A stretch of 64,000 bases of DNA, from NCBI GenBank assembly GCA_030015575.1, contig JASDDO010000004.1, forward strand, positions 320,920,654-320,984,653, written 5' to 3'. The position numbers and the translations under genes are program-made. How positions within the stretch are numbered: the stretch's first letter is position 1; the number at the start of each line of letters is the position of its first letter. The DNA comes from Agapanthus africanus. Taxonomy: Eukaryota; Streptophyta; Magnoliopsida; Asparagales; Amaryllidaceae. Positions 11,047-22,050 of the stretch are shown here, one piece after another. The notes under the pieces were generated by a model. That model saw only the letters and a list, made by a program, of their open reading frames with translations, ran no database searches and was not told where the DNA came from.

Positions 11047-11300
11047 CTCCACCATTTTTTCTGGCGATCGGCATCCATCACCATCATCGTTATCATCTAA
11101 GATGTGCACATACCAAATTTCATGTAATTCCACCACTTTTTCACCGGCGAATTAGCAATGTAAAAAGTTCCATTGTCGGTAAACCATTAATTTTGCACCA
11201 AAAACGCTGAAAAATGGTATAATCGCATGAAATTTGGTGTATCCGCATCTTAGTGGATTTTTCCGATGCCATAGGAGGACCCATTGCACCTTTCCTCCAT
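11044..11300. mobile_element. MITE-like inverted-repeat element, copy 2
   Basis: Same family as the preceding copy. GCGATCGGCATCCATC, ATCTAAGATGTG and CCAAATTTCATG lie on the left (11060-11130). ATCGCATGAAATTTGG and CGCATCTTAG lie on the right (11220-11255). It is about 110 bp shorter, mainly in the right arm, and is again bordered by TA/CT runs. Confidence 0.65.
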
Positions 11301-11331
11301 TAATCTCTCTCTCTCTCGCTTTGTATTTGTA

Positions 11332-11373
<42 letters not shown>
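11301..11373. repeat. (CT)n, (GT)n and (TA)n compound microsatellite
   Basis: Consecutive CTCTCT, TGTGTG and TATATA runs at the right edge of the second MITE-like copy. Confidence 0.97.
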
Positions 11374-11374
<1 letters not shown>

Positions 11375-11719
11375 GAGCTGCAAAGGACATAGAATATCCA
11401 ATAGGACTTCCAATCAAATGGAAACTATTCCAACAAAATTTAAACAGATTCACCCCATTGCCCATAAACTTCTTATACGAAAGCGAAATCAAAGTTAAAA
11501 AGAAAAGATCAGATAAAATAGTAAAGCAGCCGGAAGAAGCTTGATTGATGAAACAGAGCAATTAATGGAGAATAAACTACATGATGGAGTATGCATGGTA
11601 TGTATTTGCATTCATTGGACTATAAAGTACATATATGGCACTACTATGCATCTGAAGTAACAAAAAAAAAGCTAGCCAGGAACCTACAGGCATGCATCCA
11701 TGGACCCACTTGAAAATTA

Positions 11720-12777
11720 CAACAATGCCAGAAGAAAGAAATCATCTGGAGCTGCATTAGCATTCAAGAAGACATCTCGCGGCACAGGGATGAGTAGACA
11801 AAGAGGAGCAGGCATAGGCGTTGGCACAACGCAGGGAACACAATAAGCAATATGGCTATGAAGATCATCCGGTACATTGTTATTCACTGTCAGCACACGC
11901 ATTGTCGATGGTGCGAACTGATGCCACAGTCGCAATGTCCTGCCCACAGAAAATGCAATCACCAAGCAGCAGCTCTCAAACCTCAGCAGCTGCGGCGCCA
12001 CTTGTGGTATTCCCTGCAGCAGCCTGGTTGAAGCCTGAGGCATTCCCCCAGCCATTTGCATTGTCCTTCAACAAGTAGAGCCACACATTCGTATTGGGTT
12101 CCAACACCACGAGGCCGAGGTTGTTTCCGATATTTCCTAGCTGCATATTCATGTAGGGCCTAATATCTATTGGCAGATATTGATTCATGATGGAGGTCGT
12201 CATAGTAACAGGATCATGAATAACAACCTACGGCTGCAGACGATTGGTAAGCCGCAAGAAACACCCGTGTGCAAATGGGATAAATCTGTTGGGGCCAAGA
12301 TAGATGGGACCTCGAGCCAGGGACCAGGTTCTTGAGCAGGAGGAGAAGGTGTCGAAGCTGTAGGTGCCTGCGTTCGATCAGGTGCCCGCAAACGACCGCA
12401 CAGATAACGTGGTAAGATATTTCGGTGGATATGGGCCGATGGTGAAAGGAGAGAACGGCGGGGGTGGTGTTGTTGTGGCGCCTACAGGGGTCAGGGAGGA
12501 GGGCATAGCCGATGAGGGGATCAGCGCCGAGCTTGAAGATGTGGTAGGAGTTGGAGGAGTCACGGCAGAGGATGAATCCACAGGAGGATGAGAGGATGGT
12601 GGGAGGTTGACAATGAGGGCCGATGAATGATTGGTCTGTGTGATGAATGGATTGTTGTGGTGGGGATTCCAAGCTGAGCATTGACCCATGATCTCTGGCA
12701 TTGTTGAGGACGAAGAAGCCTGCAGTGGAATATTGATCTGGGTGGATGTTGTAGCCGCTATTGCCGAAACCATCCAT
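11720..12777 (-). pseudogene. F-box-associated (kelch-like) protein pseudogene
   Basis: The minus strand from 12777 reads DGFGNSGYNIHPDQYSTAGF, LSSSCGFILCRDSSNSYHIF, GYALLPDP and TPAVLSFHH...YHVICAV. This is the pattern of plant F-box-associated domains: a short-lived SSNGLLLCR motif, a CNPLT-like stretch, then AVAL...YKVVCV. After a frameshift it goes on as FDTFSSCSRTWSLARGPIYL and FIPFAHGCFLRLTNRLQP, then a stop. Further shifted blocks at 11720-12200 contain LGLVVLEPNTNVWLYLLKD. The F-box itself was not identified. Several frameshifts and at least one stop indicate a pseudogene; introns cannot be excluded. Family assignment is by pattern only. Confidence 0.45.
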
Positions 12778-14159
12778 TGATAGCTACCTGTGGATTATTG
12801 AGAGAGAGGGCTTCTTGACCAAGCGATCACTACTCGTTTCTTCTTCCTGTTTGTTTCTTTGAAACTTGAGCGATTTTGGACGACCAAGGGTCTGTTAACT
12901 ATTAATTGGATGAGAGAGTAGTAGTTAAATAAAGTTAAGAAGCAGGGCATATAGGCTTATCAGGTCTGGGCAATGAGGGATCACATATATTGCGGAAATA
13001 AAAAGAACTGACCTTTTCTTGTTGGGCCCGTAAGCCCTAACATATGCATTGCCCGTAAGCCCTAACATATGCACACAACACACACAAACACACCCACTCA
13101 CACATCACACAAGCCCACAACACACGCGCACCCAGGGGACCCACGAATTTGCCCCGAAAGCATTAATTTGTGGCATGTTCCCATCTTGGGTTCCTAGGGT
13201 TCGAATCTCGCACTCTCCCCAAGAGGGAAAAAGCCCATACCAACTAAGTTATTGCTCATTGGTTGTATGCTGCCATGTAATATTCGTGTTGGGGTGTATT
13301 CCGACATAAAACACCACACAAGCTTTTTTTCCAGCATAAATACTATAAATTTTTTAACATAAATACCATTTGTTATTATTTTCTCATTAAAGCGTTTAAA
13401 CATCCAAATGAAAAATATGAATAATGTGATGATTTTGCTTTGTGTGCTACACCTTTGTCTCTGCATTTGAACATATATAACATGAACACACTTAAAATAC
13501 CGACAATATATGTTGAGCGTCCCTCTCTGCTCCGCCAGATCCTAACTGAACAAACCCTTCTTTTGCCAGTAAATTGGAAAACATTTTCCCCTAAAAGTCC
13601 AAAATTATCTAAATGTAAAATATGAATAATGTTATATAGTTATTGTTTTTGAATGACATACCTCTCTCTACCTTTGAATTATTCGATGTCTGGCCATTGT
13701 ATAACGAGAAGAGTTGTGGACTTTGCATATATGAGCATAGCATAAACACGCTTAATTAATTGAAACTGCTGGTTATATCTTGAGCACCCACTCCTCTCCG
13801 AACAACAAATATGGCCTATAGAAGTGCATCTGCCTGCGCTATAGTTTACCAGGTATTGCAATAGGTCCAGTCAGGATAGCCCTAGGATTTGCAGCAGCAC
13901 TCAAGAATGCCACCGCAGCCTGAGGCTTACGCCACGAATTATCATGAATTAGTGGCAGTTAGGATTGCCGCTAAAGATATGCTTATCTATGTCAGCAATT
14001 ATGACCATCGCTATAGATATCTAATAATTTTTTGAAAACAAATCATGATTTACCTGTCTAGAAGCACCTAAACACAATAAGATCCTCCAAAACAATGTAT
14101 AGAGACACCATACACCCTAACAACGAAAAATTATTTGCGCTGTATGCAAAGTTCGTTGA
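12778..14159. other. Intergenic, no gene recognised
   Basis: A 23-bp tandem duplication (GCCCGTAAGCCCTAACATAT twice) lies at 13026-13072, followed by a CA-rich run. The segment 13125-13180 (GGGACCCACGAATTTGCCCC, then AAAGCATTAATTTGTGG) is a diverged match to 26028-26060, so it belongs to a dispersed repeat. The rest is AT-rich with only short ORFs. Confidence 0.5.
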
Positions 14160-14249
14160 TTGGCCTTGGTGGAATTGAACCACCATCTTCCTGAAGAAAA
14201 AAGGTAGTCCCCTTTCCCCAGGCGCTCTACAGTATTAAGCTAAAGGCCA
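14160..14249 (-). ncRNA. tRNA-like sequence with an oversized anticodon arm
   Basis: The minus strand folds as a tRNA. The 7-bp acceptor TGGCCTT/AAGGCCA is perfect, with discriminator A. TA lies at positions 8-9. The D-arm is GCTT/GAGC. The variable loop is 5 bases (AAGAT). The T-arm is perfect, GGTGG-TTCAATT-CCACC. The anticodon stem CCTGG/TCAGG encloses 23 bases instead of 7. The 5' side of that loop lacks U33, and GAAAGG can pair with CCTTTT to extend the arm. It could be a tRNA with an unusual intron-like insert, a tRNA-derived SINE head, or a pseudogene. I could not assign an isotype. Confidence 0.55.
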
Positions 14250-14853
14250 TATGAGAAAACCCGAGAAACCGCATGTTTATAGCTACATCTAGCCGACATA
14301 CAAATCACTTTATCTAAAAGCTTAGACAGTTGGCTTATGGATTAACAATATGTCATCAACCATTTTATCAAGGCGTGAACTAATAAGATTGTGATAACAT
14401 ATATCAATTCAGAGCGAACAACACAATATGATATATAGAATGACGCAAAGCAAAGTATGAGCAAGACAGTTAGAAGCATACATCATCATGTACACAAGAA
14501 ATCAACTGAAATAAGAAACCGACCCTTACCTTATAAATCACAGAGCACCTGTGTGTTATAATACTGCTAATCCCTCTATGTGGGATGTCAACAGTATTAA
14601 TGACATTTGATAAGCCAAAACAATCATAACAAAGTGTGTCCGAAAATTATAAATAGTATGTTGCTTGCAACAAAAGGTCGCAAGAATGACAGTCATTTAA
14701 TCTAGATATAAATAAATTTTTGGTATATGCAGGCTGACTTGCATACCTCTTTCAAACAGAAACTCTAGGCTGCAAAAATTAACTATCATTCATAAGCTGA
14801 GATTAAGCCGAAAAATAATATGCAAGATAATCGGTAGACAAATAAGAACTTAC

Positions 14854-15936
14854 TTAAATTTGATATCTCCATCAAAAAGAAAATATTGGATTCGAAGTAA
14901 TCACAATGGAGTGCATGGTGAATTTGATGTGCGATTTTGTTTGTCCCATCATATAGCCTAAATGTCTCAAACAAGATGCCCTGAAATTTGAGCAACCGCT
15001 GTTGGAAATTGTGTAGCAAATGTAGCCAGAAAGCAAAGAGAGGGCACATCAACACTGGTAGGGAAACAAACAAACGACAAAAGCTTAACATTCGCACCAT
15101 CAAGTTCATTTTTGTTCCTATTGCATATTACGGAAACTGCTAAGAGAACAACGTCCCTTCTACATTTTTGCCCACCGCATCCTCTACTATTACTAACAAT
15201 CTGTCAATAGCATCTGGTACCATCACGAGGCCAGCTTCTCTCTGGCAATCAAACCTTAGTCTCAAAAGACGGTAACAATGAGCTTGGTTTCGCTACACCA
15301 GGTACCTCCCACCAATGCTAATTGGTATATGGTGCAAAACCCTTCCCATATAAAACCAGTTGGGATCCTACCATTTCAAAGCTCTACATCTCAAAGAGCG
15401 GCCACATAGCTTAAAGGCCCCAATTTGGTCATCAAATTCAAACCTTACAAACACTAATCATAATATAAGTGGCATCTATATAAAATTAGTTAGAAATCAC
15501 ATAATGTTATAAGTTATAGCAGACTAAAAAAATCCACCACATATATAATAGCTTCAAAGGCCACAGGATTACCACCACAATATCTCTCAACACACTGCAA
15601 CATATTTCCCCAAAAACCTTCAACTAGAAAATGGACAAAACAAGGGCTTATATCATTCATTTAAACAAGTAGAGAACTTTTTCTCTTACCAAGAACGAAA
15701 CTTCAGCATATTCGAATGATCTGAAGAGCGAGCCACTTAAAATTTTCAAACCTGCACTAAAATTGGGGGAAATTGAGATGCGATGGATCTAACATACAAT
15801 AAACCCTAGAGATAAAAGTATAGCCCTCATAAACACTAGATATCAAAAATAAATCAGCAAGTTACCTCCTTGGACCTTCGAGATCAAAGCAGAGATCGAA
15901 ATTCAGGAGATCGAGATGGTATCGAGATCCCGCCAT
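14854..15936 (-). other. Possible spliced transcription unit (three candidate exons)
   Basis: Three segments have good plant splice borders on the minus strand. Exon 1 runs from ATG at 15936 to 15866 (MAGSRYHLDLLNFDLCFDLE..., donor GAG|GTAACT). Exon 2 is 15751-15690 (acceptor GTGCAG, donor TTG|GTAAGA). Exon 3 is 14998-14854 (acceptor CCAACAG, donor TTAA|GTAAGT). One frame is open across exons 2 and 3 (GSLFRSFEYAEVSFL, then RLLKFQGILFETFRLYDGTN). However, exon 1 joined as drawn meets a stop in exon 2. The continuation after exon 3 into a candidate exon near 14785 also stops. It may be a pseudogene, a non-coding transcript or a mis-drawn model. No family was recognised. Confidence 0.25.
15225..15400. 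repeat. Diverged dispersed repeat, related to 10280-10540
   Basis: Shares several blocks with 10280-10540 in the same orientation. It falls in the large intron of the candidate spliced unit. Confidence 0.6.
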
Positions 15937-16099
15937 TATTGACAATGTAAGGGGGAGATGGTTCCAGCAGAGCAAGGGAATTAGGGTTTCGATTTGTGGT
16001 CAGGGTTAGGGTTTTGGGGAATTTTGAAAGGGGAAGGTAAAATTTAATGTGCTTCCTCAACTGGGCAGAGTGTTTTTTTAATATAAAAAAGGGCTTAAA

Positions 16100-16489
16100 T
16101 CCATAAAATTACCAAAATCGCCAAATCATAAAAAAAACCTAAACAAACCCTAAACTACCCTCTTCTTCTCCCTCTATGCTCCTAACCTTAATCCTAACCC
16201 TTACTTATCCTCCATCACCATCATCAACGCCGCTGCCTCCCACGTCTCGTCCTCGCCGGCACCGTCAAGACCTTCATCTTCTTCATTCTTCTTCCTTCCC
16301 CCGCGGCCGCTTCCACAGCCGCCTCCTTCCTTCGCGACGACCTCCTCACAGACAACCCCTTCACCCGCTGCTCCTCCAGCCGCCTCCTTCCATCGCCGTT
16401 GGTTCTCTCATGGCCACCTCCTCCCCCTCCTATCTTCACTGCTCCTCAAGCCACCACCTTCCATAGTAGCTCCTCCTTTGAGACCATCT
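16100..16489. other. Host-like flank left of TE-C, no gene recognised
   Basis: CT- and CCT-rich sequence with a low-complexity Pro/Arg/Leu-rich ORF that has no domain. Removing TE-C joins it to 25668 onward, which is also CCT-rich. Confidence 0.4.
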
Positions 16490-16494
16490 CCTCC
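16490..16494. repeat. Target-site duplication CCTCC, left of TE-C
   Basis: Matches 25668-25672. The first LTR base here is C where the 3' LTR has T (CGATGATG against TGATGATG). Confidence 0.85.
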
Positions 16495-17248
16495 CGATGA
16501 TGCTCGATATCGGTGATCTCCCAGATCATGACATGTCGTAGATGACGTGTTCCAAAGCTCACAAGAAATGATCTACAGTGGCCGACCAGACCACTCATGT
16601 GCTCGTCCCACAAACAAGCGTTGGCCCACCTCTGAGCCCCAGCACAATCGGTCTCCTCGGCCTCACAGCTCGTCTCCGGGCTACCACAGAACGAAGATAC
16701 CTCGGCTCTCCCGCTCGTCCGCGGGCTCTCCCGCCGAAATCATCTTCCTCGGTCTCATCGACCGACCAACGGCACTGCTCACAGGCGCAACTGCCATCCC
16801 GCGATCTCGCCATGGGCGAGATATCCACCGGCCACATCTCACGTTCCACGCCATCACGATCCCCCATTAACGGGCCTGTCTCGCCATTAATGGGGATCCC
16901 GCTCATCACGCGGGCGTGACGTCGGGAGCATAACGACCGGCGTGATTCTCGCGCCTTCCTTGCCTGCTGCCACCGCCATATAAACCCTTCTTCCAGACGG
17001 TTCAAGTAAGCCATTTTTACTCCACTAAGCCGTTACTCTGCTCGGATTCCCTCTCTAACTTGACCGTCGGAGGGCCCTCGGTGGTACAACCACCCGGGAC
17101 TTCCTTGCAGGTAGCTCGGCGCCAATAGCTTCAAACCCATTGAGATCCACACGCTTCAGGAGCTGCCTCCAGATCAACATCAGTCGTCCATCGCCGCTAT
17201 CAGCAGATCAACAGAAGGTAACATCTTGGCGTGATCCAGGTCACGTCA
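16495..17248 (+). repeat. TE-C 5' LTR
   Basis: 754 bp, ends GGTCACGTCA. A TATA box TATAAA lies at 16979-16984, followed by a CT-rich start region. Compared with the 3' LTR it keeps 29 bp around 16676-16705 that the other lacks. Confidence 0.9.
16979..16984 (+). promoter_or_regulatory. TATA box of TE-C LTR promoter
   Basis: CCATATAAACCC in the 5' LTR; the same position in the 3' LTR reads CTATATAAACCC (TATAAA at 25396-25401). Confidence 0.6.
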
Positions 17249-17250
17249 GC

Positions 17251-17268
17251 TGGCGCTATCTGTGGGAA
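17251..17268 (+). promoter_or_regulatory. TE-C primer-binding site
   Basis: TGGCGCTATCTGTGGGAA begins two bases after the LTR end. The TGGCGC start followed by a G-rich tail resembles the primer sites of Tat/Athila elements. The tRNA used is not assigned. Confidence 0.7.
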
Positions 17269-17313
17269 TCCTTGATTCCACAAAAACAAAAGTTCATCTT
17301 CCAATTTTACTCT

Positions 17314-17800
17314 AGTGGCGAGCGATCATCACTACGATCCCAGCACCAGCCGCAGCCCCCCTCAACGGAGGCGCGGAAGAACCTCCTCCGCCGAATGCCA
17401 TCAACGCCCCTGCCGGCCGGATAGACCGACTCGTGTCTGTCGTGGAGGCGCTCATCCGTGTCCAAACGGAAGGGCAAGTTCCCAGGTCGCCGCTCCTCCA
17501 CCTCGAGACCGGGACCTGTACAGGGAGAGAGAAGACTCCGCACACGTCGGCACTGCTGACCATCGCCTCGCTATATCCCATGGTCACAAATTTCCCGAGC
17601 CAGTACCTTCTGCGACTCGCTGGGCACCCCACAGTTCAACACCGAGGTCCGTCTCCAGAACACCTCGTCCTGAGATCCTTTGTGCAACTGTCCCTCCCGA
17701 GGAAATGTCGGTCAGCTCGCCTGTTACCAGGCATGACCGACACCCCCTCCCTCGACGGGGTCGCGTGGACGGGACTCGCCACGGCGGCTCGAAAACTACA
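17314..17800 (+). pseudogene. TE-C gag remnant
   Basis: Short open stretches in alternating frames give an N-terminus of the form MASDHHYDPSTSRSPPQRRR, and in another frame NAINAPAGRIDRLVSVVEAL. This matches the start of a Tat-type Gag with frameshifts. The central Gag domain, zinc knuckle, protease, reverse transcriptase and RNase H that should follow are missing. Within about 500 bp the sequence passes directly to the integrase. The weak coding signal makes exact borders uncertain. Confidence 0.5.
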
Positions 17801-18856
17801 TCCCCCGGGAAATCCATGAAGGGGTCGGCGGCGCACACCAAGAGGCCCGCACCTTGATCCAGAAGGCCTTTCTTCAGGGGTACTACTGGCCAACTATCCA
17901 CTAAGACGCCTAAAAGATCGTCAGGAGATGCAAAAGCTGCCAACTCCACGGAAGCATACCTCACCTTCCGGCTACCGAGCTGACCGTCCTAACCTCCCCG
18001 TGGCCATTCGCCCAGTGGGGATTGGACATGATAGGCCAGTTCCCTATCGGTGCGGGCGGGCACAAATATGTCCTCGTCGCAGTGGATTACTTCACAAAGT
18101 GGATCGAGGCCGTCCCCATCAAGAAACCGGATGCCGCTATGACCATCAAGTTCCTGCAGAACAACCTGATACTCCGGTTCGGCATCCCGAGGTGTATCAT
18201 CACCGACCACGGGACAAACTTCGAAAACGATAAAGTGAAGGAGCTCTGCAACGAGTACCATATCCTCATGAAGTTTGCCGCGGTTGCACATCCACAATGC
18301 AACGGACAGGCCAAAGTCACCAACCGGGAGGTCCTCAGAGGCCTCCGAACCCGCCTAGAAGGACGCCAAGGCAGTTAGGTCGAGGAATTGTCCCGGGTCC
18401 TATAGGCCCTGCGCACGTCAAAGAAGACCCCCCACCGGGGAAACCCTTTTCAGCCTCTGCTACAGGACCGAGGCAATGGTCTTAGCGGAGATCAGGTTAC
18501 CCGGTCACCGGGTTGAACACTTCGACGACGAAGCAAACACCACGGCCATGCGGACCAACCTGGACATTTTGCTGGAGAAACGAGACCGAACTCAAATCAG
18601 GGCTGCCGCTTATCAGCAGCAAACTGCACGATACTACAACGCGCGGGTCAAGCGCTGCTTCTTCGAGACCGGAGATCTGGTCTTATGGAGAAATGACTTC
18701 GTTGATCAAGGCAGGCTGCATAAGCTTTCCCGGAGGTGGGACGGTCCTTTCCTCGTCTCTGAGGTACTTCCCGGCAGAGCCTACCGCTTACAGGACGCGG
18801 ATGGGCATAAGTTTCCGCGGCCTTACATCACCGAGAAGCTCAAGCTGTACTGGTGA
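17800..18856 (+). pseudogene. TE-C integrase (Tat lineage), inactivated
   Basis: The H2C2 zinc-binding part spans about 17805-17950, with EIHEGVGGAHQEARTL, GYYWPTI and RRCKSCQLHG. The core follows with WGLDMIGQFPIG, VAVDYFTKWIEAVPIKKP and ITDHGTNFEND. The third catalytic residue, normally Glu in GQAEVTNRE, is Lys (GQAKVTNRE), exactly 35 residues after the second Asp. Two stops (near 18378 and 18402) stand where tryptophans are expected (TGG to TAG), and a frameshift precedes the C-terminal segment 18476-18856 (LPGHRVEHFDD to ITEKLKLYW). G-to-A changes dominate, as expected from decay of methylated DNA. Enzymatically dead. Confidence 0.85.
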
Positions 18857-18944
18857 AATCAATACCTACGAGTGTGTACCTTTCTTGTCACAAAGACAAT
18901 GTAAATTTTTCTAAAAAGTCATTTCCATTAAAATAACAAGAAGG

Positions 18945-21900
18945 GAACGTTAGAGCATTGCAAAAAGAGGAGTCATGTCTTTGTGATCAAAACCCTCGTC
19001 AAGAGGTAACCGAGCAGGTTCACTGCTCGGTCAATCCTTAGCAGGCCTCCCATGGCTCCTCCAGCGCTAAGGATCTAAGCCCTCACGAAGAAGCAGCCGA
19101 GCGGCTACCCTGCTCGGCTATCCCTGGCCGATAGCTCCCTACCCCACAACGCCAGGGATCAAAGCCCTCGCCAAGAGGCAACTGAGAAGCTTCATCGCTC
19201 GGTCCATCCTTAGCAGGCCTCCCCTGGCCACTCCAGCACTAAGGATCTAAGCCCTCACGAAGAGGCAGCCGAGCGGCTACCCTGCTCGGCTATTTCCGGC
19301 CGGTAGCTCTCTATCCCACAACGCCAGGGATCAAAGCCCTCGCCAAGAGGCAACTGAACTCGGTCAATCCTTAGCAGGCCTTCCATGGCCCCTCCAGCGC
19401 TAAGGATCTAAGCCCTCACGAAGAGGCAGCCTAGTGGCTACCCTGCTCGGCTATCCCTGGCTGGTAGCTCCCCTACCCCACAATGCCAGGGATCAAAGAC
19501 CTCGCCAAGAGGCACCGGGTAGCTTCACTGCTCGGTCGGCCCTTAGCAGGCCTCATGCGACCCCTTCAGCGCTAAGGATCTAAACCCTCACGAAGAGACA
19601 GCTAAGCAGCTACCCTACTCGGCTATCCCTGGCTGGTGGCTCCCCTACCCCACAACGCCAGGGATCAAAGCCCTCGCCAAGAGGCACCGGGTAGCTTCAC
19701 TGCTCGGTCGGTCCTTAGCAGGCCTCCTGCGACCCCTTCAGCGCTAAGGATCTAAACCCTCACGAAGAGACAGCCAAGCGGCTACCCTACTTGGCTATCC
19801 CTGGATGGTGGCTCCCCTACCCCACAACGCCAGGGATCAAAGCCCTCGCCAAGAGGCAACCGAGCATCTTCACTGCTCAGTCAATCCTTAGCAGGCCTCA
19901 CATGGCCCCTCCAGCGCTGAGGATCTAAGCTCTCACGAAGATGCAGCCGAGTGGCTACTCTGCTCGGCTATCCCTGGCTGGTAGCTCCCCTACCCCACAA
20001 CGCCAGGGATCAAAGCTCTCGCCAAGAGGCACCGGGCAACTTCACTGCTCGGTCGGTCCTTAGCAGGCCTCCTACGGCCCCTCCGGCACTAAGGATCTAA
20101 ACCCTCACGAAGAGGCAGACGAGCGGCTACCCTGCTCGGCTATCCTGGCTGGTAGCTCCCCTACCCCATAACGCCAGGGATCAAAGCCCTCTCCAAGAGG
20201 CAACCAAGCAGCTTCACTGCTCGGTCGGTCCTTAGCTGGCCTCCTACGGCCCCTCCAGTGCTAAGGATCTAAGCCCTCACGAAGAGGCAGCCGGGCGGCT
20301 GTCCTGCTCGTCTATCCCTGGCTGGTAGCTCCCCTACCCCACAACGCCAGGGATCAAAGCCCTCACCAAGAGGTAACCGAGCATCTTCACTGCTCGGTTA
20401 ATCCTTAGCAGGCCTCCCATGGCCCCTCCAGTGCTAAGGATCTAAGCCCTCACGAAGAGAAAGCCGAGCGACTACCCTACTCGGCTAACCCTGGCTGGTA
20501 GCTCCCCGACCCCACAACGCCAAGGATCAAAGCCCTCGCCAAGAGGCACCGGGCAGCTTCACTGCTCGGTCGGTCCTTAGCAGGCCTCCTACGGCCCCTC
20601 CAGCGCTAAGGATCTAAGCCCTCACGAAGAGGCAGCCGAGCGGCTATCCTGCTCGGTTATCCCTGGCTGGTATCTCCCCCACCCCACAACGCCAGGGATA
20701 AAAGCCCTCGCCAAGAGGCAACCAAGAAGCTTCACTACTCGGTCGGTCTTTAGCAGGCCTCCTACGGTCCCTCCAACGCTAATGATCTAAGCCCTCACGA
20801 AGAGGCAGCCGAGCGGCTTCACTGCTCGGCTATCCCTGGCTGGTAGCTCCCCTACCACGCAACGCCAGGGATCAAAGTCCTCGCCAAGAGGCAACCAAGC
20901 AGCTTCACTACTCGGTCAATCCTTAGCAGGCCTCCCATGGCCCCTCCAACGCCAGGGATCTAAGCCCTCACTAAGAGGCAGCCGAGCGACTACCCTGCTC
21001 GGTTATCCTTGGCTGGTAGCTCCCCTACCCCACAATGCCAGGGATAAAAGCCCACAATAAGAGGCAGTCGAGCGGCTACCCCGCTCAGCTATCCGTGGCT
21101 AGTAGCTTCCCTACCCCACAACGCCAGGGATCGAAGCCCTCACTAAGAGGCGGCCGAGCGGTTACCCTACTCGGCTATCCCTGGCTGGTACCTCCCCTAC
21201 CCCACAACACCAGGGATCAAAGACCTCACTAAGAGGCATCCGAGCGGCTACCCCGCTCGGCTATCCCTGGCTAGTAGCTCCCCTACCCCACAACGCCAGG
21301 GATCGAAGCCCTCACCAAGAGGCAGCCGAGCGGCTACCCTGCTCGGCTATCCCTGGCTGGTAGATCCCCTACCCCACAACGCCAGGGATCAAAGCCCTTG
21401 CCAAGAGGCACCGGGAAGCAACCCTGCTCGGCCATCCTTAAGGATTAAAGCCCTCGCCAAGAGGCACCGGGCAGAAACCCTGCTCGGCCATCCTTAGTAG
21501 GCCTCTTACGGCCCCTCCCGCGCTAAGGATAAAAAGCCCTCGGAAGTAGCAACCGGGCCCGCCCTTGCTCGGTTATCCCTAGCTGGTAGCTCCCTACCCC
21601 AACACACCAGGGATCAAAGCCCTCGCCAAGAGGCACCGGGCAGCAACCCTGCCTGGACCATCCTTAAGGATCAAAGCTCTCGCCAAGAGGCACCGGGCAG
21701 CAACCCTCCTCAGCCATCCTTGGTAGGCCTCTTACGGCCCCTCCCGCGCTAAGGATAAAAAGCCCTCGAAAGAGGCAACCGGGCCTACCCTTGCTCGGTT
21801 ATCCCTGGCTGGTAGCTCCTTACCCCAACACACCAAGGATCAAAGACCTCACCATGAGGCACCGAGCAGATACCCCGGCTCAGCCCGTCCTTGGTAGGCC

Positions 21901-22050
21901 ACTTACGGCCCCTCCAGCGCTAAGAATCAAAGCCCTCACCAAGAAGCACCGAGAAGCTACCCTGCTCGGCCCCGTACTCAGCATGCCTCTCCGGGCCTCC
22001 CATGCTAAGGAACATGACCTCACCACGAGGCATCCGGTCTGTCTACGTCT
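18945..22050 (+). repeat. TE-C tandem array, ~172-bp dimeric unit of two ~86-bp halves
   Basis: AAAGCCCTCG recurs at 18990, 19161, 19333, 19667, 19839, 20012, 20183, 20356 and 20529, mostly 171-173 bp apart. Each unit is a dimer of related halves. Half A ends in a CCTTAGC...GCTAAGG hairpin and half B in CCCTGGC...GCCAGGG. Both also carry CCGAGC...GCTCGG. From about 21000 the dimer order breaks down to half-B monomers and scrambled pieces. The array lies between integrase and the antisense ORF, the usual place for tandem repeats in Tat/Ogre elements. Confidence 0.92.

Noticed and set aside
10526..11155. ORFs made of Tyr-Ile repeats
   Set aside because: Translations of TA microsatellites.
12378..12773. 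131-codon Ser/Thr/Pro-rich ORF
   Set aside because: Alternative frame of the F-box-like pseudogene. The other frame shows the family pattern.
13049..13309. B-box-like GGTTCGAATC at about 13198 as a tRNA or SINE
   Set aside because: No A-box at the right distance and no foldable tRNA shape.
16176..16466. 96-codon Pro/Arg/Leu-rich ORF
   Set aside because: Low-complexity CCT-rich DNA interrupted by TE-C. No conserved motif.
18945..22050. Regular repeats that might be read as a CRISPR array
   Set aside because: Units are contiguous, about 172 bp, with no constant short repeat separated by unique spacers, in a plant retrotransposon.
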